From contig JALBUN010000007.1 of NCBI GenBank assembly GCA_025174535.1, positions 124,001 through 188,000 of the forward strand: 64,000 bases of DNA, read 5' to 3'. Positions within the stretch are counted from its first letter, which is position 1, and the number at the start of each line of letters is the position of its first letter. The DNA comes from Cantharellus purpuraceus. Its lineage: Eukaryota > Basidiomycota > Agaricomycetes > Cantharellales > Hydnaceae. Under the pieces are notes generated by a model. It was not told where the DNA came from and ran no database searches. It saw only the letters and a program-made list of their open reading frames with translations. Positions 1 to 12,029 of this stretch are shown piece after piece. The position numbers were made by a program, and so were the translations under genes.

Positions 1-3000
1 GTCCATTTCTGGTCTCTCAGTGCACTGAGCCAAGTCATCAATGCCGCTAGTCTTGCCTACTCTCCATTTATCTCCAGCACTCTTGGCATGCTTTTCAAGT
101 TGTACACACTCGACACCCATGAAGTTGAGGGCGGCACTTTGACTAACAGCAATATCAGCGGAGATTTGCCGACATATCAGGTGGTCTGTCAAATAATCGA
201 CGCGGTCATCGGTGTACTTGGCCCTGAGCTGCAGGAGTCGGCGACGACTAGGACCTTGGTTCTCGACCTGGTGGAGGAGTTTGGGCACGAGCCTGAGGAA
301 GGCATTTGCGTGGAGGCTATCAAATGTATCCAACACTTCTTGATATTCACTCCCGAACAGGTCGAAATCCGTGATCTGGTCCGGAAATTGCGCACATATC
401 TATCTTCCTCACGACGGCCTCTCAAGATGGCGTCAATCGATGCTCTTTATCAGATGGTACAAAGAGATGCACTCACTATGTCGAAGATCGGAGGTGATAG
501 GTTGGTAGAAGATCTATTTGGGATGCTGGACGATGCTTCAGCATCTGAAGGCGTCCGAGGCATCATTTCTAGTTGGTTACGCCAGACGGTGATCCATAAT
601 CCGTCAGCTTGGATAGATCTATGTCAAAGGATCATGTCTCGCACAACTGCCTCTCAGCAGGCTTCTAAGGCTGCGATAAACACAGGTACTGGCATGCAGG
701 ACGATGAAGCCGAGTCTTTCGCGGGTGCCAGCGAGCAAGCTCCCCAGGGAAGGAATCTGACATCTCGTTGGCAAACACAGCTATTTGCGCTGCAATGTCT
801 ACATGACATTTGTTCAGTTGTTGGACGTTCGGACAGGCGTGAACATCTTGACATACCCTTTGCTAGGCGTCAAGGCCTTCAGGAGTCGAACCTCTTAGTG
901 TCTCGCGTACCAGATCTTATCAAGATGGCTTTCACTGCATCAGCGGCCTATGTTACTGAGATCCGCATTGAGGGCTTGACGGTTCTTAGAGACGTTATTG
1001 AGGTACGCTCAAGCAGGACTGACATTGCAGCATTAGAAGGTTGATGGCCTCACAGATCTTCGCAAAATCACCCGATCCGGACTATGAAGATGCGCTGCTA
1101 TTAGAACAGCACCAGGCACCCATAACTGCCGCCTTAACACCAGCTTTCTCTTCGGATTCTGCTCCAGAGATTCTTGCCTCTGCCGTTGAAATTTGTGCCG
1201 TGTTCGTGGGATGCGGCGTTGTCCGAGATGTATCGAAAATGGGTAGGATCCTGAAATTGTTGACGTCAGCATTGGAGCAATCAAAAGGTATGTCAAACAC
1301 GGTTCATTGTGGTTCACGTTTTTATGTTCTATGACAGCATCTGGAATGCTGTCGATCGGTGATGTGGGAGAACTTAGTCCCAATGCATCTGTCATGCTCC
1401 GCATATCCACCCTTACTGCCTGGGCTGAGCTGGAAACGGCTACCATCCGTCAGCCATACCTTAAACATGTAGTTAGTCCTCATCGCGCCACCCTTGCCTC
1501 GCTATGGATCGCGTCCCTGCGTGACTACGCTAGCGTTCGAGCGGATTCTGAAGCTGTCCAAGAGAGCACATCCGCTGGATTAGACTCGTCTTATTTCGGT
1601 TTAGGCCGCGAAACTTTATTACCTGTATGTTTTCCTCAATTAGAATCGTATCTTCCTCACCTTTAAATTGTAGTATTACGATCATTCGTGGTTCAAGATA
1701 CTAAAGGCTGTTGCAACTGCTATGCAATCCAATGACCCTCATATCCTTGCCGCGATGGATGGCAGGGAGTCTGCGTCACCATCCGATGCACCTCCTCAAC
1801 CCCGAAACGAGCCCACTGCTTTCTTCTTCGTTGTGTTTGGACTTGTATACGATGCACTTGCATCATCTTCTACAGATTCCACCCCAACTGGTATTTCCCG
1901 GGAAACAACCGTCACAGCACTGGAGGCGCTCAAGAGCTTAGTCCGCCCTGAGTATTCGGGAAAAGCCCTTTTGGACCCCGTGATACACGAGGAGTTCAGT
2001 GGTCTATGCTATCGCATGGCTCTGACCGAGTCAGCTGCTGTCCAAGTGTACCTGGTAGATGCAATCGCTGCGTTGGCTAGTAGCCAGTCATCTAATCTAA
2101 CTCCAAGGTATGCCCTTCTGGTTGTGTATGTTATCACGGTTTATCAATCGAAACCCATCAGAGAGCAATCAAACAGTAAACCGTTTCCACCCGATTCACC
2201 TCTGACACACTGTCTTCGAATATGCGCATATGTACTTCGACACGCACTGCCGAGTAGCAGAACAGCAATAGCATGTTAGTATCTCCTCTACCGTAACCGC
2301 AGCCATTGACGAAAGGTTTTTCAGTAGGGGAGGGTAACATGCCTGCCGACCGTATTCGACTTTTAGTCGCAGCCTTCAACGCATTCTCAATCATTGGCTC
2401 AACATTTGGACCTGGCCTGCAAGAGGAGGTTCGTGCTGTTTCAGTAGCCCTGTATGCCGGTAAGTATTAGTGGCCTGTCAAATGCCTGTGTTGACCTGCG
2501 ATCAAGAGCTTCTCAAGGACGATCATAGCGAGGTCGATGTTGCCGGTCCAACATTGCCTGCGTTAAAGGCCATATTGGAGCCTCCATCAGATGTCCAGTT
2601 GTGTCGAAGTGACTCGAAGTACGGACGACTTGTCCATGGTCTGATTTCGGCCTGTTTGCTTCACATTGACGAGATGGGGTAATATTCATTGCCTAACATT
2701 GTCTGACAATTACTGAGCCTCCTTCACCCAGTGGTCGGGTTGGGCCAGCATGTACCAACAAAGTGAAGAACAACTTGTTAGCAGCGGTGTTGATATTGAC
2801 CGTGGTACCACCTTCGCTGGCATTAAGTCAAGCTGTGATCGAGCACTGCTGCTTCCTCATTTCGCAAAAGTTATTGGGTCCATTAGAAGTGCTCTACTTC
2901 CACTCAGGAACACATTCATCTGCTCACTCCTGACCTTTGCATCAGATATCTCTGACGGCAGCCCATTGCGCGAAGACACTATTCACCGCGGCGTCGTCAG

Positions 3001-3504
3001 GTAACCAATTATTGCAACAATGCGTCAAGCTGTTGGTCCCAGGCATGATCTCTTATGTCGCAAGCGTGGCTGCTCTCATCGAGGAGCCCGAGGCACAGAA
3101 AGCACACAGCCCAGCTGTGGAGGAAGTACTCAAGGCTTTCTCGACGTTCTTGTCGTCTGTGCCAGATGTTTCGCGTAAGTCCTTGCCACATCGTTGATTG
3201 CAATAATGAATCTTATGACATAATACCTGAAGGCCCAAACCTTCTCGGAATACTGCTTCCGACACTGGTGCTGCTTCTTGATCCTTCGAAGTCGCCTTCC
3301 TCCCCCATTCACATGCAAGCTGTAACACACCTCCTTGGGTTTGCCACAGGGGCTCCAGTCGCGTTCAAAGAAGTAGCAGGGAAGTTGGACCAGGGTATAC
3401 GTGACACGCTGGAGACCTCCATTCGGCAGGCTGTAGGTGGTGGTGGCAAGGCAGTTCCGCAAGCAGCCGCTGCAAAACCTCAGATATCATTGAGGTCATT
3501 TTGA
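1..3504 (+). CDS. LAA1: LAA1/HEATR5-type HEAT-repeat protein, 3' part
   Basis: C-terminal part of a very large HEAT-repeat protein; the 5' end lies outside the window. Proteins of the LAA1/HEATR5 family bind the clathrin adaptor AP-1 and help sort cargo between trans-Golgi and endosomes. Assembled exons give family-like segments in order: VPDLIKMAFTASAAYVTEIR followed by LTVLRDVIE, then IFAKSPDPDYEDALLLEQ, KYGRLVHGLISACLLHIDEM, NKVKNNLLAAVLILTVVPPS, and ISLTAAHCAKTLFTAASSG. Clear introns are 1003-1055, 1288-1337, 1625-1673, one starting at 2108, about 2274-2325, and others near 2461, 2680, 2889-2945 and 3175-3231. The donor near 2889 (GTGCTC) is non-consensus, so that join is uncertain. The last exon ends in a Gly/Gln/Ala-rich tail and the stop at 3502-3504. 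All joins keep frame, so it looks intact. Family assignment is from sequence pattern only. Confidence 0.82.
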
Positions 3505-3737
3505 CCTACAAAACGAGGTTCGTTAATTATGATTCTGTTTTCTGCCACTATCACTTCTATTTGTGATCACGGCGGCGTTCAGGACCGTTGAGCTCGCTTG
3601 ACGTCACAGGCATCGGTCACAGAAGACATGCATGACGCTAAATAATGAAATCGGAATCCCTAATGATACAACAAAACGATCGTTTGGTAGATCTATATTG
3701 TTAAGGGAATGACAGTATAAAAGCCTATTATTGCTTA

Positions 3738-4279
3738 TTAGCACGCAATTGTAGTTATTTTTATCAAACTTACTTTCATCTCTGACTCCCAACTACATTT
3801 GGAAAGACTCGCACTTCCACCACACTGGTTGGTCAGATCTTGAACCATGCCTTGGCAAATCGACTTCAGCTGTGTTTTGGCATCATCATGATCCCTGTTT
3901 GTTGTGCGTTTGCCTATTGCCGTTGTTGTGTCGTCTCGCGGAACACTATGCGGCCGGCGTGAGCCAAAGGGCAGTGATCGACGCGACTGTTGCGCGCCAA
4001 GCTCGTGAAGCACGCCATTTTGAAATGTTTGATAGGCTTTACTAGAGGACGCGCAGACGCCGGCCAATTTGGACGCCGTAGTGTTGAATGCGATTTCTTG
4101 CAAAACGGAGTAAAAGTGGACCTGTGGACCATGAAAGTGAGAAATAATGAGAAATAGCTGAGAAATATGCGTACCAGAGAGCCAGGGGTCCCGCATACTC
4201 TGCAGGCAAAACTGATATCAGAACGGGCAACATCATGTGGTGAAAAGGTGCGTACACAGGGCAGTCCGGGTTCGGGCAA
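3738..4279 (-). CDS. possible small hypothetical gene
   Basis: I do not recognise a family. A 152-codon open frame on the minus strand (4196-3738) can be joined in frame, through a 53-nt GT-AG intron (donor just after CTCTCTG near 4173, acceptor CCACAG near 4121), to an upstream frame starting at 4279. The joined product begins MPEPGLPCVRTF, has several cysteines, and ends in KITTIAC. An alternative join of the same exon to a start at 4323 gives a different, shorter product. No signal peptide, repeat or catalytic motif is visible. It could also be chance open frame in non-coding DNA. Confidence 0.25.
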
Positions 4280-4352
4280 CCTGTGGGGTCAACACCGTTC
4301 ACCTGACATTCTACAGAAGGCAACAGAGCGAGAAGATGTGGTGCAAGGTTAA

Positions 4353-7010
4353 AGTGGTGTCATGAAAAAAACTATATTGCTTACTGCCATGGAAATAGCT
4401 AGGAAAAATGGCCTTCTCCATAGCATCATATGCACCATGACCATATGCATTCAGGAGTGGTCCCATCATCTTGGACACTGCCACCGCATCCTGTGAGTGT
4501 AGGATGTGCTTTGATATCTTGATAGCCTATCGATCTGGATTAGCAAGTCGAGCACGTCAGGAAATCAGGATGACCTAACTGCATCGGAAAAAACATTTTG
4601 GATAGGAGTGGTGTAATTGCCGAGAAACGCCTAGGAGCAGCTGATTAGAATGATAGGATGCGCGGTCGTTTAAGGTAAGTCACATACATGAGTGATATCT
4701 ACTATACATTGGCCTTCACACGCAGCCGCCGGAATGACCAGAATAGAGAGTGAGAATAGGAGAAAATACATCATGTCTAATGATAAGAGAAGGAGCGATT
4801 CAGTATTAGGGAGAGAATATTATTTAGGCGAGAGATGTTTGTGGGGAAGAAGAAAGTAGGAGACGTCATTGAAGATTAACACGTGATCGCGTCGATGCGT
4901 CGCAGGCCAGACTTGAATCAAACGTGTGTATGCGCAATACGTTCACACGGAAGCTCTAGCAAGTAGGAGAATTACGGCAATGGCCAAAAGTATGCAGTCA
5001 GGGGACCAACTAGGAAACAATCGCAGGGTCATCTGCTCAGCTGCTTCGTGGCCGGATACTCACAGACAGAGACCACGAGACGTCAGGTAGCCATCGCCCG
5101 ATTATTTCCTTGCCAGTGACTATCACGGACGTGAATTTGGTTAGTACTTTTGAACCGGATGCGCAGCACAGGGTCGTGGTAACAAAAGTTTCTAAATTTC
5201 ATAGGTGGCCAGGCAAAGGAGACGCATGGCCAGGACTGATTGGTGGATTGGATAGCCCAGAAACCGGAAGACGTGGTTGAAATGCCTCTGTTGGGATGTT
5301 TTGAATTGTCTCCCCTGTGCTTCGAAGGAATTGTCGTGCGAGGACGCCGACGTATTACCGCGCCCAGGCCGTCAGAAAGGAAACCAGTGTCCGGATACTC
5401 GACAGAACTGCTGCCATTCATCTTCAACTTAGGTCAGAACAAGTCTTGTGACCGTCCCGTGATCTCTGGCAGGCGTATCATCGATGCAAGATATGACAAA
5501 AAAAATTTCTTCCATACTCCTGGACATAAATGGCCGTCGATCTGATAAAGTCAAATTTCGACAGGCTAAGATGATTAGCGAAGACCTCACGACCAAGACG
5601 AAATTCAGTTTGGTTGGTTTTCGGAGACCCCTTGCCAATTACGTCAGTCCGCTCACAGGCAACGTTCGTTGAACCCACCAATTCACGAAGCGTTGCCGGG
5701 ATGCAGTCTTCTTCAATAGTTCAAGCACGTGTACCATGGTTTGGTAGGCTTAACCGTTCCCGTCCATCTGGGCGTTCCTGAGGAACCTGAAACTTGAAGC
5801 ACTCTGGCCATGACAATTCAATCATTGCGAGAACTAGATCTTGTGCCTTCGTGGAAGCATGACCGTGGCCGCTGTTGTGGGATGACATGTCCAAGGGTAA
5901 GAAGTTTCAACATAGTTTCGACAGACCCAATGACTCCAGAAGGTGGCGAGGTTCAATTGGTGGTACGTTCAAGCTCAGGGAGGGTCTTGTTGGCTCTAAG
6001 GAACCGACCACGCAGATATGTCGATGCCTATTGTTACTGTACCTTGTGACCAGATCCGAAACGATAAGCCTGGATATATAAGTCCCAAAAAGAAGAACAA
6101 GGGAAATTGTAGGACTTCCAAATCATATTGCTGGAAGTGAGACATGGGACGGAAAGGAACAGGTAGCGATGGACCATATATCAACTTCGTCGATAGTCCC
6201 AAAGCACGTCCGTAGCAAGATATGCAAACCGTGTCAATTCCTTGAGAATGTGAAATGAATATACGTGCTTTCCTTTTGGCCATCAATCCCGCGGAAGGAA
6301 TGCTTCTGATATGAGCTTGCAAGTGGGGCAGATGGATTGGAAGTAGTCCACGCGACGGTGGACATGGCAAAGTTGATTGTTTTGCATTTGGCGACAGAAA
6401 AAGGATACCAAAAGAGGGATGCCATGACCATTTGCACGGACCAGCTGACTTAATAGAAGGCTGGGAAGTAGTCTCTATGGCACACGTACGCGCGCGGTGG
6501 CAGTAGAGATCCAATGGCATGTCTAGGGGCTGTGACTGGGAGCCAAGTTGAGGTATATTTATCGCAGGGCCCGGCACTGGAGGTCCCCTGGGGGTTTCCT
6601 GGCTGTCTCTTTGTCTTTCTGGGTCTTTCGATAAATAGGTCTTTTGAAATATGCGATGAAGTGTGCTATGTGGCAGCGCTGGCCAACTCCCGCCACCAGA
6701 AAATAAACGCCGGGTTGTCTCCGGCGTGTTCGCCGTGCGCGTGGGATACCGAACCTTTGAGCTTCATGCGCTGCCGAAGCAGAGCCTTCAAAGCTTCATG
6801 TTTGTCCTATGACACCTTTAACGTTGACACCTTGGCACCTTGCTCATATATACTTCTTCTGAAATACATCCACGTCTTGGCTGCCTCCTACACGCCCGTC
6901 TGTGTGCAAGAACCTCCAAGGACTAGAAGCATCACATCAACAACTCTCAAGCATGTGCGTTGCTGACTGGTGAGCTTATGGTCTTTGTCGTATCTCGCTT
7001 GACAGTTCAC
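4353..7010. other. 2.7 kb with no supported gene
   Basis: Several open frames exist (up to 193 codons on minus at 6577-5996, 150 codons on plus at 6514-6966), but none shows family similarity, coding-like periodicity or consistent splice joins. The last 100 bases before 7011 are pyrimidine/A rich with a possible 5' UTR intron (GTGAGCTT at 6970 to CTTGACAG at 7005) feeding the small Cys-rich gene downstream. Confidence 0.5.
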
Positions 7011-7402
7011 ATGACTCGGCGGTCCGATTTTAGCAAGGTCAGTTGCTCGACTTTGAAAAAGTCCTACTACACCACTGACAGAAAATCAGGGAGATTTCTA
7101 TCGAGGATGTGGCTGCTATAAGCGCCTGTACTACACGGGCAAAGTCACTGATTGTAATAAACCAAACTGTGCCAAGAGCGCTGCCCATATGCACAAGACA
7201 GCAAAGACCTGCTACTGCACGCAGGTATGCCCAGCACCACCATTGGGATCTCACTTGCTTTCTTCCTGCACAAGCGCTCATATAGGGTCAGTTATACATT
7301 GACAATCGCCTCGTGCAGAACTATCTGCAGACCAAATGTGAAGATTGCATGGATCAGGCTGCATTGGAAGAAATGCGTCGTGGTCGCCGATTATGGCGCT
7401 GA
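7011..7402 (+). CDS. small Cys-rich protein, copy A (92 aa)
   Basis: Three exons: 7011-7037, 7090-7224 and 7286-7402, joined in phase 0 by GT-AG introns of 52 and 61 nt, giving 92 residues. The product starts MTRRSDFSK and carries GDFYRGCGCYKRLYYTG, DCNKPNCAKSAAHMHKT and CYC, and a C-terminal CEDC. Cys and His are spaced like a compact metal-binding or zinc-finger-like module; this type of short DCxxxxC...H...CxC...CxxC protein is common as an uncharacterised family in Agaricomycetes. There is no signal peptide, so a cytosolic or nuclear place is likely. The upstream ATG at 6953 would hit a stop after splicing, so 7011 is the best start. A second gene with the same layout lies at 11593-12029. 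Function unknown. Confidence 0.68.
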
Positions 7403-8028
7403 CAGACATCGACTAGGACGATTGTGATGCTCTTAATCCCCATTTTCAACACACCTTCATTCTATCCGAGGAACCAGCCGTCAAGCTATATCATTATCAT
7501 CGCTGTCGATTGTCGTTTGCGTTTGTTGTTACTCTGTTCTCTAGTCCTGCGCGTCATGTACATCTAATGTGCTGTTATTGTTGCTGGAGTCTAGGTGTGT
7601 TATGTTGATAAACCAGATATTGTCAATGTACAAGTGCACCTCTTTAGTGAATCAGTGTGAGCGGCATTTTTACGTGCTGCACATGTCCACTTCAAATTTA
7701 CATATCGTGCCACCTTATCTCTTGGTTCCTGGCATACTAATCACAAATCAGACTAGTGTTCAGGTTGTCCAGGTCATACGTAACATACCATGCTCCCGAG
7801 CACTTTTAGTTGGTATAGTCATTCATACATCCAAAAGGCTAGTGCCCCGCTATGGCACATAATCTAACCCGGAAACATCCGACGAGAGAAGTTGAAATCT
7901 TAGCCGGTCGCTGCTCACCTCCGCAACTCCATTGAAAAACGCTCTCCCTTTAGTGGTGGTGGCAGTTGTATAGTCAGCCAGACATAATGTACAATTCGCA
8001 ATAGAAAAATAAACCCTGCACACGGCCC
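7403..8028. other. intergenic, no gene seen
   Basis: Convergent 3' flanks of the small Cys-rich gene (+) and XLF (-). AT-rich; an AATAAA-like stretch (AGAAAAATAAACC, 8002-8014) lies in the XLF 3' side but on the opposite strand. The 97-codon frame at 7569-7862 has no supporting feature. Confidence 0.5.
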
Positions 8029-10015
8029 TTAGAACCTTCGACCTCCCCGTTTTATCGGCTGCCGGACACCGGGGCCCCGCAGAGCACTGGTAGGGCGACT
8101 CGAGGGCCGTTCAACGACTTGCCGCTTGGCCTCACCTCCGCTCGTATCAGAATCAGAATTGTCCTGCACGGCGCCCAGTTTCACCTTCTTAGAGGCGCGT
8201 CGAGGCTCCGACGAGTCAGACGCATCCGCTTCTGCTTCCGCTTGTAGGATAGCCTGGGGTGGTGGCATGCTAGAGGCTTGCGAGGACGGACCGGCCTTCT
8301 GTTGCTGCGCAGAATCTGATCTCCATGTCAATTTTTGTAGCAAATATCAAGGAGGGTGTGATGGGGGATGGTGGGATTTGGTATTGTTATTAAGACACGC
8401 ACCCGCCAAAGATATGACAAGCAATTCCTCGTCGCCAGACCCAGACTCTGGCTCTGTGGCTGAGGAGGGGGAGTCAAGAGCCGGCATTGCCTTTTCCGTT
8501 GTCCCCGTGTTTTGCTTCTGCTTCTCTTTCTGCATTTGCTTCTGCTTCTGCGTCCCCGTCTGGTCCTGCTTCTCCTTCTGCCGCGTTACCGAGTCGGGAA
8601 TGGGCGGCAGGAATGAGGAGGTGGCTATATTCGCAGCGCTAGGAGATGAATGATCGTGTGTGCGAATCGGCAATGGCTATGACGATGCCAATGTCAATAC
8701 ATATGACAAGATAATGATCACAGGCGATAAGGTGGAGTTGTGGTGCGCACCTCATGTTGAATTTCAGTCGTGGTTGATGAAGAGGAATCCGCACTGGGTT
8801 GAATGTGCCTGTTAGACATATGTACCTCGACTGCATTCATATCGACATCCTGTTCTTGTGGATCGAATTCAGAGATAATGCGAGCTGATTGGGAAATGAA
8901 AGGTGGGAGGTGCGTGTGGTTGGACGCACGCGCGCGTCATATATGGGTTGATAAGTGAGATTCGAGATTCAATTTGCAGTGAGACAATCGAGGACTCACG
9001 TAAAGGATCTGCGAAATTAAACATTGCTGTCATTCGTGCTAAGGTAGTTGCAACACGCGGCCGCGACACGATTTGCCGCACGTGTACATCATGAGCCCGG
9101 CGTCCTGTTTTGGCGACCTTGTCCACAGCCTGCCAACCCATTTCATGAATGAATGAAGCATCGACTTTGCAACCATCATGAGGCTCTACCTGCTGGAGGT
9201 CATCCACAGTGAGGTTAGAGATTGGGCCTGCCGATGTGAAAGCCAGATAGGCCACACTGAGTAGGGGATGGATTAGGTGCCTCGAGAGTACCCTTGCAGA
9301 TGTCTTGGGTCCGAGAAGATAACATTCCCACCGCCATTTGCAATCAGCGGCTTGAAGCTCAAAAGCCAGATCCTACATGTCGAAAGAGACATGTTAGTTC
9401 AGAACTCAAGGCACACGGCTCATGACGTATCGCAAACTAATAAACAAAAAAACAATATTCACCGCGTCGCGGGAGTTTTCGATTGAAAAGACACAGTCTT
9501 GTATGGACGTCATAGTGTGAACGGAAGAGAGCGTTCTGGATGTCTTTGCTCGCCACTCCGACTCTTGACGTTGGTCCACAAAAGGTTCAGGGCTTTGATT
9601 CAACTGTCTCCAGCGCCTCGCTAACTGTTTAGGATCAAGTGCTTCATATTTCCTTTCAGCTTCTAACCCCCAAAAACATAGGAAAGGCGTTTCATTTGAA
9701 CACGCGGAACAAACCTTCGAACCACACATTAGCGGTATCTGTGATCAATATTGTCCAACGTCCTTCGGTGGAACCATGGCATTTCTGTTGGGGGAAAGAT
9801 ACAGACCTCGGTTATAAAATGAGATAGGATGTGAATGATGAGACAAGCCCGACAAATAGGTATGGTTGTGAGGTGGCGTTGTCAATTCTAACGAGCCACT
9901 CCTTGTTCAAAAAGTTCTTGAAGTCTTGCTGGTAAGAAACCGTCCATATCAGAAGTGTATGTATGACGAAAAAAAAAAAAAGCCTCAGCAGACTAACATC
10001 CGTGAACGTGTCCAT
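8029..10015 (-). CDS. XLF: XRCC4-like factor (XLF/NHEJ1)
   Basis: Core factor of non-homologous end joining: bridges DNA ends with XRCC4-Lig4 and Ku in the nucleus. Nine exons on minus: 10015-9998, 9928-9854, 9784-9715, 9662-9463, 9372-9190, 9129-9000, 8884-8722, 8638-8403 and 8315-8029, all joined in frame, total 453 codons. The head domain reads KEWLVRIDNATSQPYLF, then WTILITDTANVWFE, KQLARRWRQLN and a strand pair up to VAYLAFTSAGPI; this is followed by the coiled-coil region containing AVDKVAKTGRRAHDVHVRQI and RVATTLARMTAMFNF. The rest (about 200 residues) is low-complexity: PPIPDSVTRQKEKQ, a Gln/Lys run, acidic Ser-rich blocks, ending in PIKRGGRRF. That basic-aromatic end recalls the Ku-binding tail of animal XLF (inference). 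No frame damage seen. Confidence 0.85.
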
Positions 10016-11592
10016 TTAAGAGCAAAAGCATACGCGTCGGCCGTTAGTGCCGTTAGCTAGTGATTTTCAATCTCCGAAAGACTTCTAGAAGGAAGCTGTG
10101 ACTCCGCTTCAATGTTTCTTGTTACGTTTTCATCATGGTAGATTCTAAAGGCTCAGAAAACAGCCGTGGAGTATCGATGCATCGGTTATACGGAACTAGT
10201 TTAGCTTGGAAAAGATAATACCCACTCTCATATGCCGCAAGCTTGGGTGACCCTTTTTTAACGAATACTCGCTTGCGCAGCGACCGCAGCCACGCCATCT
10301 CACCAAGGCTGGTTTCGGCTCTTCGGTTCGCATTATCTGTACGTACAGATTTGGCTTTTTTCTGGCCGGGAGACCCTCAGTGATAGGGCTTTACAATCTG
10401 TCGGCGCTATCTCTGCCATTCCATGACAGGGAGTTCAACATCGCTAATCTGTATCAAGTCAAGACAAGACGGGTTTCCCTCAATGCAGACATACGGCGCC
10501 GTCAAGCTGCGGGCATACCATTCACATCATAACGGATATGCCTTGTCCTGTCAAGCATAGTGTGATATCAACACGTTGAGTTGTTGAGCCTTTACATCTG
10601 CCTACTCGCCCGATGCATTAGGATGATAGCGCTTGCCAGTGGGAAGTGATCCGCGTCGAGGAGCTACCATTCTTCAGGTATTCAAGACGCTCGCATCCTT
10701 GAATCTGCTCCGCAGCCACCGTGCCGAGAGAGGGTGTGTAGTCTTCTTCTCCGGCCCTCCCGAACCCCGACGTCGTTCAAGTTTCCAAGTTAGCGCGTAT
10801 GCATCCCAGCAATCTCTGTCGCACCTTAATGTAACTCGGCTCAAGTGCCTAGATAACGACATGTCACGGAGGGAGCGATTGATAATGACCTCACCTGCGG
10901 GATAATGAAGCATCAGGTGACCACTACTAATCACTATCAATTATCAAAGCCGTTCTGAACTAGTTTCGATAGGGAACATATAGATGTAAACTAGACTACC
11001 AAATACATTCGCCGTAGGACGATAACAGAGAAGAGTGGGATGGGTAGAATGCAGACCCTGATTTACGTCCTTGAGCAGCTGCCAAGATCTGGCATACGAC
11101 GCATGTATGGGATGTGGAAAAATAGAGTATTTCGGACCGTGGGGACGAAGGAAGAAGAGCTGGCTGACTTGGAATACGAGTCGCGCGCATGGTCTGAAAT
11201 TATGGTCTGAGATATCGCATATGGGCTACCACACGCTGTCGAATCCGACACCAGTTCCTTTTGTGAGGCCTTCGCCACAGGAGACCGGAATTGGTGAAGT
11301 TCGTCAGGCTCATTATGCATGCCGCTGCGGCCGGCGAACAAAGGTCAAGTCTTATCCAAACTCCCAGTCGTGGGCTAGCATCACTGAATCTAATACTCTC
11401 AACTCTGGCGCTTTATTCCAAAGCAAATCGAGCCTTGGGCCCGTGTGGACCGGTAAGGCGGATCTTAATTTGATCCCGTCTCCACTGCATAAAAACCCAG
11501 CGCTGCATGCCCTACTCCTCCTCCAGCATCCCCCCCTTTCAACCCCAAGCGCTGTGCTCGCAAATCACCCTCCATTTCTTTCATCTTTAGCC
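10016..11592. other. 1.6 kb with no supported gene
   Basis: Upstream region shared by the divergent XLF and Cys-rich copy B genes. A poly-A/T tract lies inside the first XLF intron just before it. Open frames of 60-184 codons (for example 11071-11625 on plus) overlap the real small gene in another frame and show no family pattern. Confidence 0.45.
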
Positions 11593-12029
11593 ATGTGTCG
11601 CCGTGTAGCGTCAGTCCCCCAATGACTTCCTCCACACCCGTCGGAAGCTCACACCATTGCGCAGAGAGGGTATTCAATTTCGAGGTTGCGGAGTGCGCGT
11701 CGCTTGCCTCACGACTGTTGTCGCGCGATACTGATGCCATTCTGCAGCATTTTACGCGTATGTTTGTTCCCGCCATCGTCGACTGCAGCAATTCTCGCTG
11801 CACCAAGAGCATAAAACATCCTGCATCGTGCAGCTCGTGTACAAGGCGCCGTTGCGTTGACGTGAGTTATTGCCTCGTATTTCCTTTCGACATCTCTGAT
11901 CGACCGGGTTTGGAATAGTACTGGGGCCCAGACCTTCAAAAAGTCGTAGAGGTATCGGACGATGTTTGTTCTGGCTGCAAATTCCAGCCAGGCACTCATG
12001 GGCAACGACAGCAACAATCCCACTCATGA
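11593..12029 (+). CDS. small Cys-rich protein, copy B (91 aa)
   Basis: Four exons: 11593-11609, 11665-11698, 11748-11861 and 11919-12029, with GT-AG introns of 55, 49 and 57 nt, giving 91 residues. The product begins MCRRVAEGIQFRGCGVRHF, then VPAIVDCSNSRCTKS, KHPASCSSC, RRRCVD, and ends with DDVCSGCKFQPG and a Gln/Ser tail. The order GCG - DCxxxxC - xSxxxH - C..C - CxxC matches the gene at 7011-7402, and the last intron sits at the same place in both (after the CxC/RRCVD segment, phase 0). Proteins starting MCRR with CGH/CGV and AIVDCxSSRC are a frequent unassigned family in mushrooms. No signal peptide. Likely metal-binding by Cys/His, function unknown. The frames seen in this region without splicing are all interrupted. 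Confidence 0.7.

Noticed and set aside
5996..6577. 193-codon minus-strand open frame
   Set aside because: Composition looks random, no family motif, no flanking splice sites, no second exon.
8126..8653. 175-codon plus-strand frame opposite XLF
   Set aside because: Antisense shadow of the low-complexity XLF tail (Cys/Phe/Ser run mirrors the Gln/Lys/Glu run).
11071..11625. 184-codon plus-strand open frame
   Set aside because: Overlaps the spliced Cys-rich gene in another frame and lacks any recognisable pattern.
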